Origin: Flaviramulus sp.
GTDB taxonomy: Bacteria; Bacteroidota; Bacteroidia; Flavobacteriales; Flavobacteriaceae
Length of the DNA stretch: 64,000 bases
Assembly: GCA_030731745.1 (NCBI GenBank)
Contig: JANQTJ010000037.1
Location: 2,315 to 66,314, forward strand
Direction of reading: 5' to 3'
A model generated the notes under the pieces. The model ran no database searches. It was not told the origin of the DNA and saw nothing but the letters and a program-made list of their open reading frames with translations. The translations under genes and the position numbers were made by a program. Below are positions 44,601-53,685 of the stretch, in pieces (the stretch's first letter is position 1; each line of letters begins with the position of its first letter).

Positions 44601-45210
44601 AATAATGTATAGATTCTTTTTTAAGTATATAATTGATTTTGTAATTGCATTAATCGCATTGTTTTTTTTATTACCAATACTACTGTTAATTATTTTAATA
44701 TTGAGTATTCAAAACAATGGCAATCCATTTTTCATTCAAAAAAGACCAGGTAAGGGAGGTGAAATATTTAAAGTCATCAAATTCAAAACCATGAATGATA
44801 GAAGAGACTTGAAAGGAGAATTACTTCCAGATTCTGAACGTTTAACGAAAATTGGAATTTTTATTAGAAAAACGTCACTAGATGAGATTCCTCAATTATT
44901 AAACGTATTAATGGGTAATATGAGTTTAATAGGACCCAGACCATTGTTACCAGAATATTTAGATTTTTATAATAAATCTCAAAAAAAAAGACATGATGTA
45001 AAACCTGGGATCACAGGTTGGGCACAAGTTAATGGAAGAAATGCAATAAGTTGGAAGAAAAAATTTGAATATGATGTTTGGTATGTAGAAAATATTAGTT
45101 TTATGCTTGACTTAAAAATTATATATAAAACGATAATAAAAGTTTTAAAATCAGAAGACATAAACACTGAAAATCAAGCTACTACAATAAAATTCACAGG
45201 TAATGAGTAA
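44593..45210 (+). CDS. pglC: Small monotopic phosphoglycosyl transferase (PglC-like)
   Basis: A 205-residue membrane enzyme of the PglC group, which moves a phospho-sugar, here probably diacetylbacillosamine-1-phosphate, onto undecaprenyl phosphate. One re-entrant hydrophobic segment (10-38) precedes the catalytic domain: QKRPGKGGEIFKVIKFKTM, the Asp97-Glu98 pair in KTSLDEIPQLLN, LIGPRPLLPEYL and VKPGITGWAQVNGRN. Initiation may be at the TTG given or at ATG 44605, which lies after the stop of the preceding gene. It is followed by pglD, pglE and pglF homologues. Confidence 0.9.
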   Translation: MNKIMYRFFFKYIIDFVIALIALFFLLPILLLIILILSIQNNGNPFFIQKRPGKGGEIFKVIKFKTMNDRRDLKGELLPDSERLTKIGIFIRKTSLDEIPQLLNVLMGNMSLIGPRPLLPEYLDFYNKSQKKRHDVKPGITGWAQVNGRNAISWKKKFEYDVWYVENISFMLDLKIIYKTIIKVLKSEDINTENQATTIKFTGNE

Positions 45211-45814
45211 GATTTGTCTATTTGGAGCAAGCGGTCACGGAAAAGTGGTAAAAGACTTGGCTTTAAGTTTGAATACTGAGATAAAGATATTTGTTGATGA
45301 TAATCCAAAAAGAGATCTATTACAAGATATTCCAGTAATCAAATATCAAGAAATTGAACACTATAAAAAGTATAAATTTATTATCAGTATTGGAGATAAT
45401 ACTATACGAAAAAGGATAAGTGAAAAATTAGAAAGCACTTTCGCAATGCTAATTCACAAAACCGCAATAATCTCATCTTCCGCAAAAATTTTAGAGGGTA
45501 CAGTTGTTATGCCTGGAGCTATTATTAATGCTGAAACATCCATTGGTAAACACGTTATAATTAATACTGCAGTTATAATTGAACACGATTGTATAATAGA
45601 TGATTTTGTTCATATTTCTCCCAACGCAACTATTACAGGAAATGTTTCTATTGGAGAAGGATCGCATATTGGCGCCGGTGCTATTATCATACCAAATATT
45701 TCAATAGGTAAATGGGTAACAATTGGAGCCGGTACCGTAGTTATTGAAAACGTACCTGACTTTGCTATTGTAGTAGGAAACCCAGGGAAAATAAAAAAAT
45801 ACAATAAATATTAA
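45203..45814 (+). CDS. pglD: PglD-type UDP-amino-sugar N-acetyltransferase
   Basis: A 203-residue left-handed beta-helix enzyme. The N-terminal domain binds the UDP-sugar (FGASGHGKVV, 7-16). Hexapeptide repeats follow from about 85, with the catalytic His128 in IIEHDCII and the CoA-contact coils GEGSHIGAGAIIIPN. PglD acetylates the C4 amine made by PglE to give UDP-diacetylbacillosamine. It overlaps pglC by 8 bp and lies 2 bp before pglE. Confidence 0.92.
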   Translation: MSKICLFGASGHGKVVKDLALSLNTEIKIFVDDNPKRDLLQDIPVIKYQEIEHYKKYKFIISIGDNTIRKRISEKLESTFAMLIHKTAIISSSAKILEGTVVMPGAIINAETSIGKHVIINTAVIIEHDCIIDDFVHISPNATITGNVSIGEGSHIGAGAIIIPNISIGKWVTIGAGTVVIENVPDFAIVVGNPGKIKKYNKY

Positions 45815-45816
45815 CT

Positions 45817-46953
45817 ATGAACTCAAAAATTTGGCTATCGTCTCCTCATATGGGAGGAAATGAATTAAAATATATTCAAGAAGCTTTTGATACTAATTGG
45901 ATTGCACCTTTAGGGCCAAATGTTTCAGGGTTTGAAAACGATTTAAATTTTTTTTTAAATACAAACAAAGAAGTTGGAGCCTTAATTTCTGGCACATCAG
46001 CATTACATTTAGCTTTAATATTATCAGGAGTTGAATATGGCGATGAGGTTATTTGCCAAAGCATGACGTTTTCTGCTTCTGCAAACCCAATTCTTTATTT
46101 AGGTGCTAAACCCGTATTTATAGATAGCGAAAAAGATACCTGGAATATGTGCCCAAATTATCTAGAAGAAGCTATTCAAGAAAGAATTTCAAAAGGCACA
46201 AAGCCTAAAGCTATTATATTGGTTCACCTTTATGGGATGCCAGCTAAATTGGATGAGATAGTTGCCATTGCAAAAAAATATGAAATAGTATTAATTGAAG
46301 ATGCTGCTGAGGCCTTAGGCTCTACTTACAAAGGACAAAAGTGTGGTACGTTTGGTAATTTTGCTGCTTTATCATTTAATGGAAATAAAATCATAACAAC
46401 CTCTGGAGGGGGTGCAATAGTTTGTGATAATTTAGAAACTAAAAACAAAGCTATTTTCTTGGCAACACAAGCAAGAGATGATGCGCCACATTATCAACAT
46501 TCAGAAATAGGGTATAATTATAGAATGAGCAATATTGTAGCTGGAATTGGAAGAGGACAAATGGAGGTTTTAGATAAACATATTGAACTCCGAAGAGAAA
46601 TGAATAAGTTTTACATAGATCTTTTTAAAAATGTAAATGGTGTAACAGTTTTTCAAGAACCAGATTTAGATTATTTTTCTAATCATTGGCTAAGTTGCAT
46701 AGTTATTGAAAGTGAAATAACTGGTTTTAATCGAGAAGATTTAAGATTAGAATTATTAAGCTATAATATTGAATCAAGACCTTTATGGAAACCTATGCAT
46801 TTGCAACCAATATTTAGTAACTATCCTTTTTTTGGAAGCAATGTGTCGGAAAATCTTTTTGAAAAAGGATTATGTTTACCATCTGGATCTAATCTAACAA
46901 AGAATGATAAAGAGTTTATTACAAAAACAGTGTCTAATTATTTAAATCCTTAA
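45817..46953 (+). CDS. pglE: PglE-type UDP-4-keto-sugar aminotransferase
   Basis: A 378-residue DegT/DnrJ/EryC1/StrS aminotransferase. PLP contacts are SGTSALHLAL (58-67), EDAAEALGS (161-169) and the Schiff-base lysine Lys191 in SFNGNKIITTSGGG. The neighbours PglD and PglF indicate that it installs the C4 amine of bacillosamine, using glutamate as donor. Full length. Confidence 0.93.
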   Translation: MNSKIWLSSPHMGGNELKYIQEAFDTNWIAPLGPNVSGFENDLNFFLNTNKEVGALISGTSALHLALILSGVEYGDEVICQSMTFSASANPILYLGAKPVFIDSEKDTWNMCPNYLEEAIQERISKGTKPKAIILVHLYGMPAKLDEIVAIAKKYEIVLIEDAAEALGSTYKGQKCGTFGNFAALSFNGNKIITTSGGGAIVCDNLETKNKAIFLATQARDDAPHYQHSEIGYNYRMSNIVAGIGRGQMEVLDKHIELRREMNKFYIDLFKNVNGVTVFQEPDLDYFSNHWLSCIVIESEITGFNREDLRLELLSYNIESRPLWKPMHLQPIFSNYPFFGSNVSENLFEKGLCLPSGSNLTKNDKEFITKTVSNYLNP

Positions 46954-46974
46954 ATTTGTATCAATTAAGATTAT

Positions 46975-48927
46975 ATGATAAAGGATAGCCTTACGAAAAT
47001 TAAAGAAATAATCAAGTTATTTTTACGGTATACGCCATTCAATTTTAGTTTTGAAAATATAGGATATATCCCTAGGTGGTTAGTTTTTTGGTTTGATTTA
47101 CAAATAACAGCAATTGTCCTTGTTTTTGTTGGAATAATTACAAATGACTTTTCTCTTCTATTCTTAAACAAACAGTTTATCCCTTTGATTTTTATTGCTT
47201 TATCTAGCACTTCTGTCTGTTTTATTATTTTCAAAACATATGTAGGGTTAATAAGACACTCTAGTTACATTGATGCTGTAAAATTATTTTTTGCGTCTTT
47301 TTGTTCAGCCCTTTTTTTATTAATAATAAATTTTATATTCTTTAAAGTAAAAGGATATTTTTTGTTTGAACATTTATTTCTAATCTTATTTTCTTTAGGC
47401 CTTTTTGTGAGTTTATTTTTATTTAGAGGATTAGTAAAAGTTGTTTATACACAATACTTATCAAAAAACCCATCTAGTAATGAAAAAGTATTTGTTCTCG
47501 GAACTTCTCAAAATTCAATTTCAATTGCTGTAGCAATTGAAAATGAGTTTCCAAAAAGATTTAAAGTTGTTGGTTTTTTGGATAAGGATGAAAAAATAGC
47601 AAATAAAAGAATCTTTGGAATGCCCATATTAGTTCTAAAAAGAAAAGCGCATGTGTTAATAAGAGCAAACAATGCAACTGGGCTTATAGTTTTAGAAAAT
47701 GATTTAAAAAGTGAAGAGAATATTCAACATATTGAGGATTGTTTAGAACATAATCTAAAAATTTATAGAGCACCATCCATATCAGAATTAGATTTGAATG
47801 AAGGTATTAATAAAAGTATTCAAAACATTCAAATTGAAGATTTACTCGAGCGCAAACCAATCGAAATAAGTAACAATAAGATTTTAGGTTTAATTGAAGG
47901 TAAAACCATTTTTGTTACAGGAGGAGCTGGCTCAATAGGTTCTGAAATAGTAAATCAATTAGGTAAGTACAGTCCTAAAAGTCTCATAGTAATTGATCAA
48001 GCAGAGACCCCCCTACATAGTTTAACTCTTAAAGTTGAAAATAAATTTCCCGAATTGAATTTTATTCCAATAATATGTGACATTAGAAACAAGGAAAGGT
48101 TGGATTATTTATTTAAAACCCTTAAACCCGATATAATTTATCATTGTGCAGCTTATAAACACGTACCTATGATGGAGAAAAACCCCTCAGAATCGGTATC
48201 GGTTAATATTTTAGGAACAAAAATTTTAGCAGACTTAGCTGCCAAATTCGATGTAGAGCGTTTTATAATGATTTCAACCGATAAAGCAGTTAATCCTAGT
48301 AATGTTATGGGTGCTACAAAACGAGTTGCAGAGATGTATGTCCAATCACTACACAATTTCTTGAAAGATAGGTCAAGAACAAAATTTATTACTACAAGAT
48401 TTGGAAATGTTTTAGGTTCTAATGGTTCTGTTGTTCCATTGTTTAAAAAGCAAATTCAAGAAGGAGGCCCAGTTACTATAACACACCCAGACATCATTAG
48501 ATACTTTATGACGATACCTGAAGCATGTCAGTTAGTTATGGAGGCTAGTACTATGGGTTCAGGAGGAGAGATTTTTATTTTTGATATGGGTAAAGCTGTA
48601 AAAATTATAGATCTAGCAAGAAAAATGATTCTTTTGGCTGGCTTTATACCAGAAAAAGAAATTAAAATTAAAGCTATTGGGTTAAGGCCAGGAGAAAAAC
48701 TTTATGAAGAGTTATTGAATGATAAATCTATAACGCTTCCTACTTATCACGATAAAATAATGATTGTTAAAGTAAATAATGATCAATTTGATTATATAGA
48801 AAAAGAAGTAGATCAAATTATTAAAGTTTCTAATAATAATGAATCAATAAAAATTGTAAAAAGAATAAAAAAACTTGTACCAGAGTATAAAAGTTTAAAT
48901 TCCAGTTTTGAGAAATTAGATAACTGA
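46975..48927 (+). CDS. pglF: PglF/WbpM-type UDP-GlcNAc 4,6-dehydratase
   Basis: A 650-residue membrane-bound dehydratase. Four hydrophobic segments lie in residues 36-155, followed by a CoA-binding-like domain (KVFVLGTSQNSISI) and the SDR domain with TGGAGSIGSE (315-324). The catalytic set is Ser434, Met445 and Lys449 (STDKAVNPSNVMGATKR), the SMK version typical of WbpM/PglF/CapD in place of the SYK triad. It makes UDP-4-keto-6-deoxy-GlcNAc, the substrate of the upstream aminotransferase. The operon order C-D-E-F is thus complete. Confidence 0.94.
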   Translation: MIKDSLTKIKEIIKLFLRYTPFNFSFENIGYIPRWLVFWFDLQITAIVLVFVGIITNDFSLLFLNKQFIPLIFIALSSTSVCFIIFKTYVGLIRHSSYIDAVKLFFASFCSALFLLIINFIFFKVKGYFLFEHLFLILFSLGLFVSLFLFRGLVKVVYTQYLSKNPSSNEKVFVLGTSQNSISIAVAIENEFPKRFKVVGFLDKDEKIANKRIFGMPILVLKRKAHVLIRANNATGLIVLENDLKSEENIQHIEDCLEHNLKIYRAPSISELDLNEGINKSIQNIQIEDLLERKPIEISNNKILGLIEGKTIFVTGGAGSIGSEIVNQLGKYSPKSLIVIDQAETPLHSLTLKVENKFPELNFIPIICDIRNKERLDYLFKTLKPDIIYHCAAYKHVPMMEKNPSESVSVNILGTKILADLAAKFDVERFIMISTDKAVNPSNVMGATKRVAEMYVQSLHNFLKDRSRTKFITTRFGNVLGSNGSVVPLFKKQIQEGGPVTITHPDIIRYFMTIPEACQLVMEASTMGSGGEIFIFDMGKAVKIIDLARKMILLAGFIPEKEIKIKAIGLRPGEKLYEELLNDKSITLPTYHDKIMIVKVNNDQFDYIEKEVDQIIKVSNNNESIKIVKRIKKLVPEYKSLNSSFEKLDN

Positions 48928-48960
48928 TTTTTATTTATTTATAAGTTTATTTTCAAGATT

Positions 48961-49006
48961 AATTCATTTTTACATAGATGAATTTAGAATTACTTTCATA
49001 TTTTTA
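48961..49006 (+). promoter_or_regulatory. Inverted repeat and weak promoter box before the UDP-xylose synthase gene
   Basis: AATTCAT and ATGAATT (48961-48967, 48978-48984) form a 7-bp inverted repeat with a ten-base spacer. A seven-of-eight promoter box TATTTTTA follows at 48999-49006, 20 bases before the next ATG. This 99-bp gap is the largest inside the plus-strand polysaccharide locus, so a secondary promoter is plausible. Confidence 0.3.
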
Positions 49007-49026
49007 CTCGTAATAAATATTTAGAT

Positions 49027-50013
49027 ATGAAAAAAATATTAATCACTGGAGCAGCAGGTTTTTTAGGATCGCATCTTTCAGATCGTTTTATAAAAGAAGG
49101 ATACAAAGTTATCGGGATGGACAACTTCATTACTGGTGATAAGAAAAATATAAGTCATTTATTAGAACATCCAAATTTTGAGTTTATTAATCATGATGTT
49201 ACAGAGTATATTGATATTTATGGAGATCTTGATTACATATTACATTTTGCTTCACCTGCTAGCCCTATTGATTACTTAAAAATACCAATTCAAACATTAA
49301 AAGTAGGATCATTAGGGACTCATAATTTACTTGGCGTTGCAAAAGCTAAAAACGCTAGAATGTTAATCGCTTCTACATCAGAAGTTTATGGAGATCCTTT
49401 AGTGCATCCACAAACAGAAGATTACTATGGAAATGTAAATACCATTGGACCAAGAGGCGTTTATGATGAAGCAAAGCGTTTCCAAGAATCAATTACAATG
49501 GCTTATCACAGATTTCATGGAGTTGAAACACGTATTGTACGTATTTTTAATACATATGGACCTAGAATGCGACTTAACGATGGTAGAGTAATACCAGCAT
49601 TTATGGGTCAAGCACTGCGTGGTGAAGATTTAACTGTTTTCGGTGATGGATCTCAAACACGTTCTTTTTGTTATGTAGATGATCAAGTGGAAGGCATTTA
49701 TAGATTGCTACTTAGTGATTATGCTGAGCCTGTAAATATTGGAAACCCACACGAAATAACAATTAAGGATTTTGCTGAAGAAATTATTAAACTTACAGGC
49801 ACTACTCAAAAAATAATTTATAAAGATTTACCTATCAATGACCCCATGCAGAGGCAACCAGATATATCTTTAGCTAAAAAGTTACTAGGATGGGAGCCCA
49901 AAGTTGATAGAGCAGAAGGCATGAAAATAACGTACGACTATTTTAAAAACCTTACCGAAGACGAGCTCTATAAAAGTGAACACAAAGATTTTACAAGTTT
50001 TATTAATAAGTAG
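49027..50013 (+). CDS. UDP-glucuronate decarboxylase (UDP-xylose synthase)
   Basis: A 328-residue extended SDR enzyme of the UXS family. The NAD loop is [10 protein letters not shown] (7-16), the catalytic pair is Tyr146/Lys150 (RGVYDEAKR), and [32 protein letters not shown] and [19 protein letters not shown] are UXS blocks. It turns UDP-glucuronic acid into UDP-xylose. A UDP-glucose dehydrogenase to make the substrate is not in the window. Confidence 0.93.
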   Translation: MKKILITGAAGFLGSHLSDRFIKEGYKVIGMDNFITGDKKNISHLLEHPNFEFINHDVTEYIDIYGDLDYILHFASPASPIDYLKIPIQTLKVGSLGTHNLLGVAKAKNARMLIASTSEVYGDPLVHPQTEDYYGNVNTIGPRGVYDEAKRFQESITMAYHRFHGVETRIVRIFNTYGPRMRLNDGRVIPAFMGQALRGEDLTVFGDGSQTRSFCYVDDQVEGIYRLLLSDYAEPVNIGNPHEITIKDFAEEIIKLTGTTQKIIYKDLPINDPMQRQPDISLAKKLLGWEPKVDRAEGMKITYDYFKNLTEDELYKSEHKDFTSFINK

Positions 50014-50024
50014 TAAGTTAGCTT

Positions 50025-51431
50025 ATGGATTATAAGCGTGGAAGATATTCATGGCTACTAAGACCTATATTAATTATATACGATCTTTTAGTCATAAATA
50101 TTTTTGCTTTTTATCTTCTAAGTTTTAATGAAGAAAATCTTTATTTCTTTTCCGAATCAATTTTTAACGACAAAAATTTACTTTACATAATTTATTCAAC
50201 CATATTATGGTTATTATCTACATTTTTCATCAAGTTTTATAATGTATATAGATATACATCTATACTTAACATATTAATATTACTTACAAAACAGTTTGTA
50301 GCGTATTCAATAATTACTTATGCGTTTATAGGTGTATTTAGAAGTATAAATCTACAAGCATTTACTGTTTTAAAATATCTTATCTATTCATTTACCGCTA
50401 TCACGAGTATCAAAATTTTAAGTTTTTATATTTTAAAATCAATCAGATCATTTTTAAAAGGAAATTTAAGACATGTTGTTATTATCGGAAATAGTGAAAG
50501 TGTTTATGAATTAAAGAGTGTTTTTTCAAAAAAAGAATTAGGTTACCGTGTTGAAGCCATTTTTAGTAATTTTTCTCAAGAAAAGTCAAAAGAAAGTATT
50601 AAAGAAAGTTTTAAATTTTTAGATGAAAATAAACACATCGATGAAATTTATTGCGCAATTGATGAATTATCCGAAAAGCAAGTAAATGAATATGTTAAGT
50701 ACGCTAATCTTAATCATTGCAATATCAAGTTTATTCCAAATACTTTAAAGCTTTTTACAAAACGTCTTCACACAGATTATTATAATTATTTACCTGTTTT
50801 ATCTATACAAGAAGCGGCTTTAAACAATGAGTTAAATAAATTTTTGAAACGAGTTTTTGATGTTTTATTCTCTTTATTTATTATTGTATTTGTATTTTCA
50901 TGGCTTTCAATTTTGTTATTTATTCTTATCAAGTTAGAGTCTAAAGGACCACTATTTTATAGGCATAAAAGAAATGGAATTAATTACAAAGAGTTTTATT
51001 GTTATAAATTTCGTTCGTTAACTACAACAAAAGAAATAGAAGGGACTTATGTGCAAGAAAATGATAACCGAGTTACTAAAATAGGTAAGTTTTTAAGGAA
51101 AACAAGTATTGATGAATTACCTCAATTTGTAAACGTTTTAATGGGTGATATGAGTGTAGTTGGACCTAGACCTCATATGTTGTCATACACCGATGATTAC
51201 TCAAGGAAGATAGATAAGTATAATTTTATTTTCAGACATCATGTAAAACCAGGAATAACAGGTTTAGCACAAATAAAAGGCTACCGAGGCGAAGTTGAAA
51301 TAGATACTGATATTATTAATAGAATAAAATACGACAATTTTTATATTGAAAATTGGTCTTTACTTTTAGATCTAAAAATCATTTTTCAAACAATAATAAA
51401 TATGTTTAAAGGTGATAAAAAAGCTTATTAA
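50025..51431 (+). CDS. Polytopic undecaprenyl-phosphate sugar phosphotransferase (WcaJ/WbaP-like)
   Basis: A 468-residue membrane protein with four N-terminal hydrophobic segments (about 12-145), a Rossmann-like central domain (RHVVIIGNSESVYELKS), one further segment (about 275-305) and the catalytic domain. The last holds KGPLFYRHKRNGINYKEFYC, the Asp-Glu pair in KTSIDELPQFVN, VVGPRPHMLSYTDDY and KPGITGLAQIKGYRG. Such enzymes start repeat units by moving hexose-1-phosphate to undecaprenyl phosphate. It is the second initiating transferase in the locus. Its stop overlaps that of the convergent GT4 gene by four bases. Confidence 0.92.
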   Translation: MDYKRGRYSWLLRPILIIYDLLVINIFAFYLLSFNEENLYFFSESIFNDKNLLYIIYSTILWLLSTFFIKFYNVYRYTSILNILILLTKQFVAYSIITYAFIGVFRSINLQAFTVLKYLIYSFTAITSIKILSFYILKSIRSFLKGNLRHVVIIGNSESVYELKSVFSKKELGYRVEAIFSNFSQEKSKESIKESFKFLDENKHIDEIYCAIDELSEKQVNEYVKYANLNHCNIKFIPNTLKLFTKRLHTDYYNYLPVLSIQEAALNNELNKFLKRVFDVLFSLFIIVFVFSWLSILLFILIKLESKGPLFYRHKRNGINYKEFYCYKFRSLTTTKEIEGTYVQENDNRVTKIGKFLRKTSIDELPQFVNVLMGDMSVVGPRPHMLSYTDDYSRKIDKYNFIFRHHVKPGITGLAQIKGYRGEVEIDTDIINRIKYDNFYIENWSLLLDLKIIFQTIINMFKGDKKAY

Positions 51432-52591
51432 AGCTTATTTATTAGTTTGATTAACTGCATATTAAAATCAAATTCCTCAATAGCTATTTGTTGAATTTTA
51501 TTCTTATAATTTAGATTAATGTCTGAAGTATTAATTTTAGAAATTACTTTATTTAAATCAATGTAATTTCCTGCTTCTGCAATCCAACCTAATTGGTGTT
51601 TTTTAATAATAGTTTCACCTTCTCCACCACCAAAATATATCATTGGCAAACCTAAACGGGCATATTCAAATATTTTTGATGGAAGCGACCCATAAATTCT
51701 ATTTAATAATGGGATAATTGTTATATCGTATTTCATTAACTCTTGGTGTAATTCCAGCCTTGAAACTTCGCCATGATATATAATATCTAATTGAGGATTA
51801 CCAGAAATTAGATTTTCAATTTTATTTTTTTCTGCACCAGCACCATAAATATGAAGTTGAATGTTTGAGTAATCTAATTCCTTGCACAATTTATAAACAC
51901 CTTGAGCAATTCCTAGTAAACCAGCGTAAACCAATTTTAATTTACCATTTTCACAAGTTTTTTCTTCAATAGTTGGCGCTTTAAAATCCGGATAGTTTCT
52001 GTATAAAATCGTTTCTTTTTTCTGGAATAGTAAAGTTACATGATATAAAATTTCTTCACTTTGTCCCAAAACTAAATCAGCATTTTTGTAAATAAATCTT
52101 TCTATTTTTTCTAATAAAGCATAGCTAAAATTCTTTTTTAAAGCACCTAATTCTAAACCGGCAATTGGCCATAAATCACTTACATTAAGAATAAGTTTTC
52201 TTTTTTTAGAACGTAAAAAAAAGACTGAGGTAAATGCCACTAGTAAAGGAGGAGATTGAATAATTACTGTTTTTGGTATTTTGTTAAAAGCAAAAAACCA
52301 TATCAAACTAAAACTATAAGACAACATGGCAATTATCCGTAAAAGCTTGTTTTTAGAATTACTAGCAAAAATCCAAAGGCGATGCATGGTTATATTATTC
52401 TCTAAAGTGGACTTTTTAAAATATCCTTTATATGCTTTAAACACTTTTCCAGTAGGATAATTAGGAAGAGGTGTAAGAACTGATACATTGTATTGATGAT
52501 TTTTCAAACCTTCAGCAAGATGAAAAATTCGATTTGATGCAGCTCCTGTTTCTGGAGGAAAATAGTTTGTTATTATAAGAATATCTTTCAT
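51428..52591 (-). CDS. WbuB-like family 4 glycosyltransferase
   Basis: A 387-residue GT-B enzyme. The N terminus ITNYFPPETGAASNRIFHLA and LTPLPNYPTGKVF are hallmarks of the WbuB/WcaI-like subgroup that often uses N-acetyl-fucosamine or similar donors. The donor domain contains KLVYAGLLGIAQGVYKLC and IYGSLPSKIFEYARLGLPMI. A hydrophobic stretch (LSYSFSLIWFFAF) may attach it to the membrane. Its ATG abuts the wecB stop by a one-base overlap, so the two are cotranscribed. Confidence 0.9.
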   Translation of the reverse strand: MKDILIITNYFPPETGAASNRIFHLAEGLKNHQYNVSVLTPLPNYPTGKVFKAYKGYFKKSTLENNITMHRLWIFASNSKNKLLRIIAMLSYSFSLIWFFAFNKIPKTVIIQSPPLLVAFTSVFFLRSKKRKLILNVSDLWPIAGLELGALKKNFSYALLEKIERFIYKNADLVLGQSEEILYHVTLLFQKKETILYRNYPDFKAPTIEEKTCENGKLKLVYAGLLGIAQGVYKLCKELDYSNIQLHIYGAGAEKNKIENLISGNPQLDIIYHGEVSRLELHQELMKYDITIIPLLNRIYGSLPSKIFEYARLGLPMIYFGGGEGETIIKKHQLGWIAEAGNYIDLNKVISKINTSDINLNYKNKIQQIAIEEFDFNMQLIKLINKL

Positions 52592-53685
52592 TATAAATCA
52601 AATAGATTTATTAATTGATTTACAATTCTTTCTGCAGCATAACCATCCCATAATTCAGGGATTTTACCTTGTTTCCAATTTCCTGAAAGTAAAATTTCAA
52701 AGTTGTTTTTAATTTTTTCAGAATCATTTCCAACTAAAACATTGGTTCCAATGTCACAAGTTTCAGGGCGTTCTGTGGTATCACGTAACGTTATGCATGG
52801 AATATTCATTACGGTTGCTTCTTCTGTAATTCCTCCAGAATCCGTTATTACAGCTAATGAGTTTTTTACTAAATAATTAAACTCTAAATACCCTAATGGA
52901 TTAACATAATGTAGGTTTTCGAAATTTAAATTTAAGGCACTTAAAAGCTTTTGAGTTCTGGGGTGTACCGGGAAAATAATGGGATATTCTTTACCTAAAG
53001 ATACAATATGTGTTATTAGAGATTTTAGTTGTGTTTCTTCATCTACATTACTTGGTCTGTGAAGTGTCATTACCAAATAATTTTTATTTGATAGTTTTAA
53101 ATCATGCCACAAATTAGGTTTTTTTAAACGAGCTTCGTTTTTAAGAAGCGTATCAATCATTACGTTCCCAACAAAGAAAATATTTGATTTTGAAAACCCT
53201 AATTTTTCTAAATTTTCGTTCGCGTAGGTTGATGTGGTAAAAAAGTAATCGGTTAAACTATCTGTTACGATTCTATTTATTTCTTCAGGCATTTTCATAT
53301 CACCAGACCGAATTCCAGCCTCAATATGGGTTACTTTTATATGTGCTTTTTTTGCAACAATAGTACAAGCCATCGTAGAAGTTACATCACCTACCACCAT
53401 TACTAAATCGCAAGGATTTTCTATTAATTCTTTTTCAAAACCAATCATTATAGCAGCAGTTTGTTCTGCTTGTGTGCCACTTTTCACCTCTAGATTTGTA
53501 TTTGGAAACGGAATATGAAGTTCCTCAAAAAAAGTACTGCTTAGGTTTTTATCGTAATGTTGCCCCGTATGAATTAATCTATAATTAATATTAAAACCTT
53601 GCTTTTTTTTATTCTGAATTGCTTCAATAATTGGGGCTATTTTCATAAAATTAGGTCTTGCTCCAGCTACAATAGTAATATTCAT
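52591..53685 (-). CDS. wecB: UDP-N-acetylglucosamine 2-epimerase (non-hydrolysing)
   Basis: A 364-residue GT-B-like epimerase interconverting UDP-GlcNAc and UDP-ManNAc. GARPNFMKIAPII (8-20), HTGQHYDKNLS, VVGDVTSTMA, HIEAGIRSG, and DSGGITEEATVMNIPCITLRD split near 280-300 are the family signatures. It overlaps the CapK-like gene by four bases. A WecC-type UDP-ManNAc dehydrogenase is not adjacent, so UDP-ManNAc may be used directly or altered elsewhere. Confidence 0.95.
   Translation of the reverse strand: MNITIVAGARPNFMKIAPIIEAIQNKKKQGFNINYRLIHTGQHYDKNLSSTFFEELHIPFPNTNLEVKSGTQAEQTAAIMIGFEKELIENPCDLVMVVGDVTSTMACTIVAKKAHIKVTHIEAGIRSGDMKMPEEINRIVTDSLTDYFFTTSTYANENLEKLGFSKSNIFFVGNVMIDTLLKNEARLKKPNLWHDLKLSNKNYLVMTLHRPSNVDEETQLKSLITHIVSLGKEYPIIFPVHPRTQKLLSALNLNFENLHYVNPLGYLEFNYLVKNSLAVITDSGGITEEATVMNIPCITLRDTTERPETCDIGTNVLVGNDSEKIKNNFEILLSGNWKQGKIPELWDGYAAERIVNQLINLFDL

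Noticed and set aside
51421-51436. AAGCTT-ATTA-AAGCTT hairpin over the convergent stop codons
   Set aside because: The stem is only six pairs without extension or T-run; it follows from the self-complementary hexamer occurring twice.
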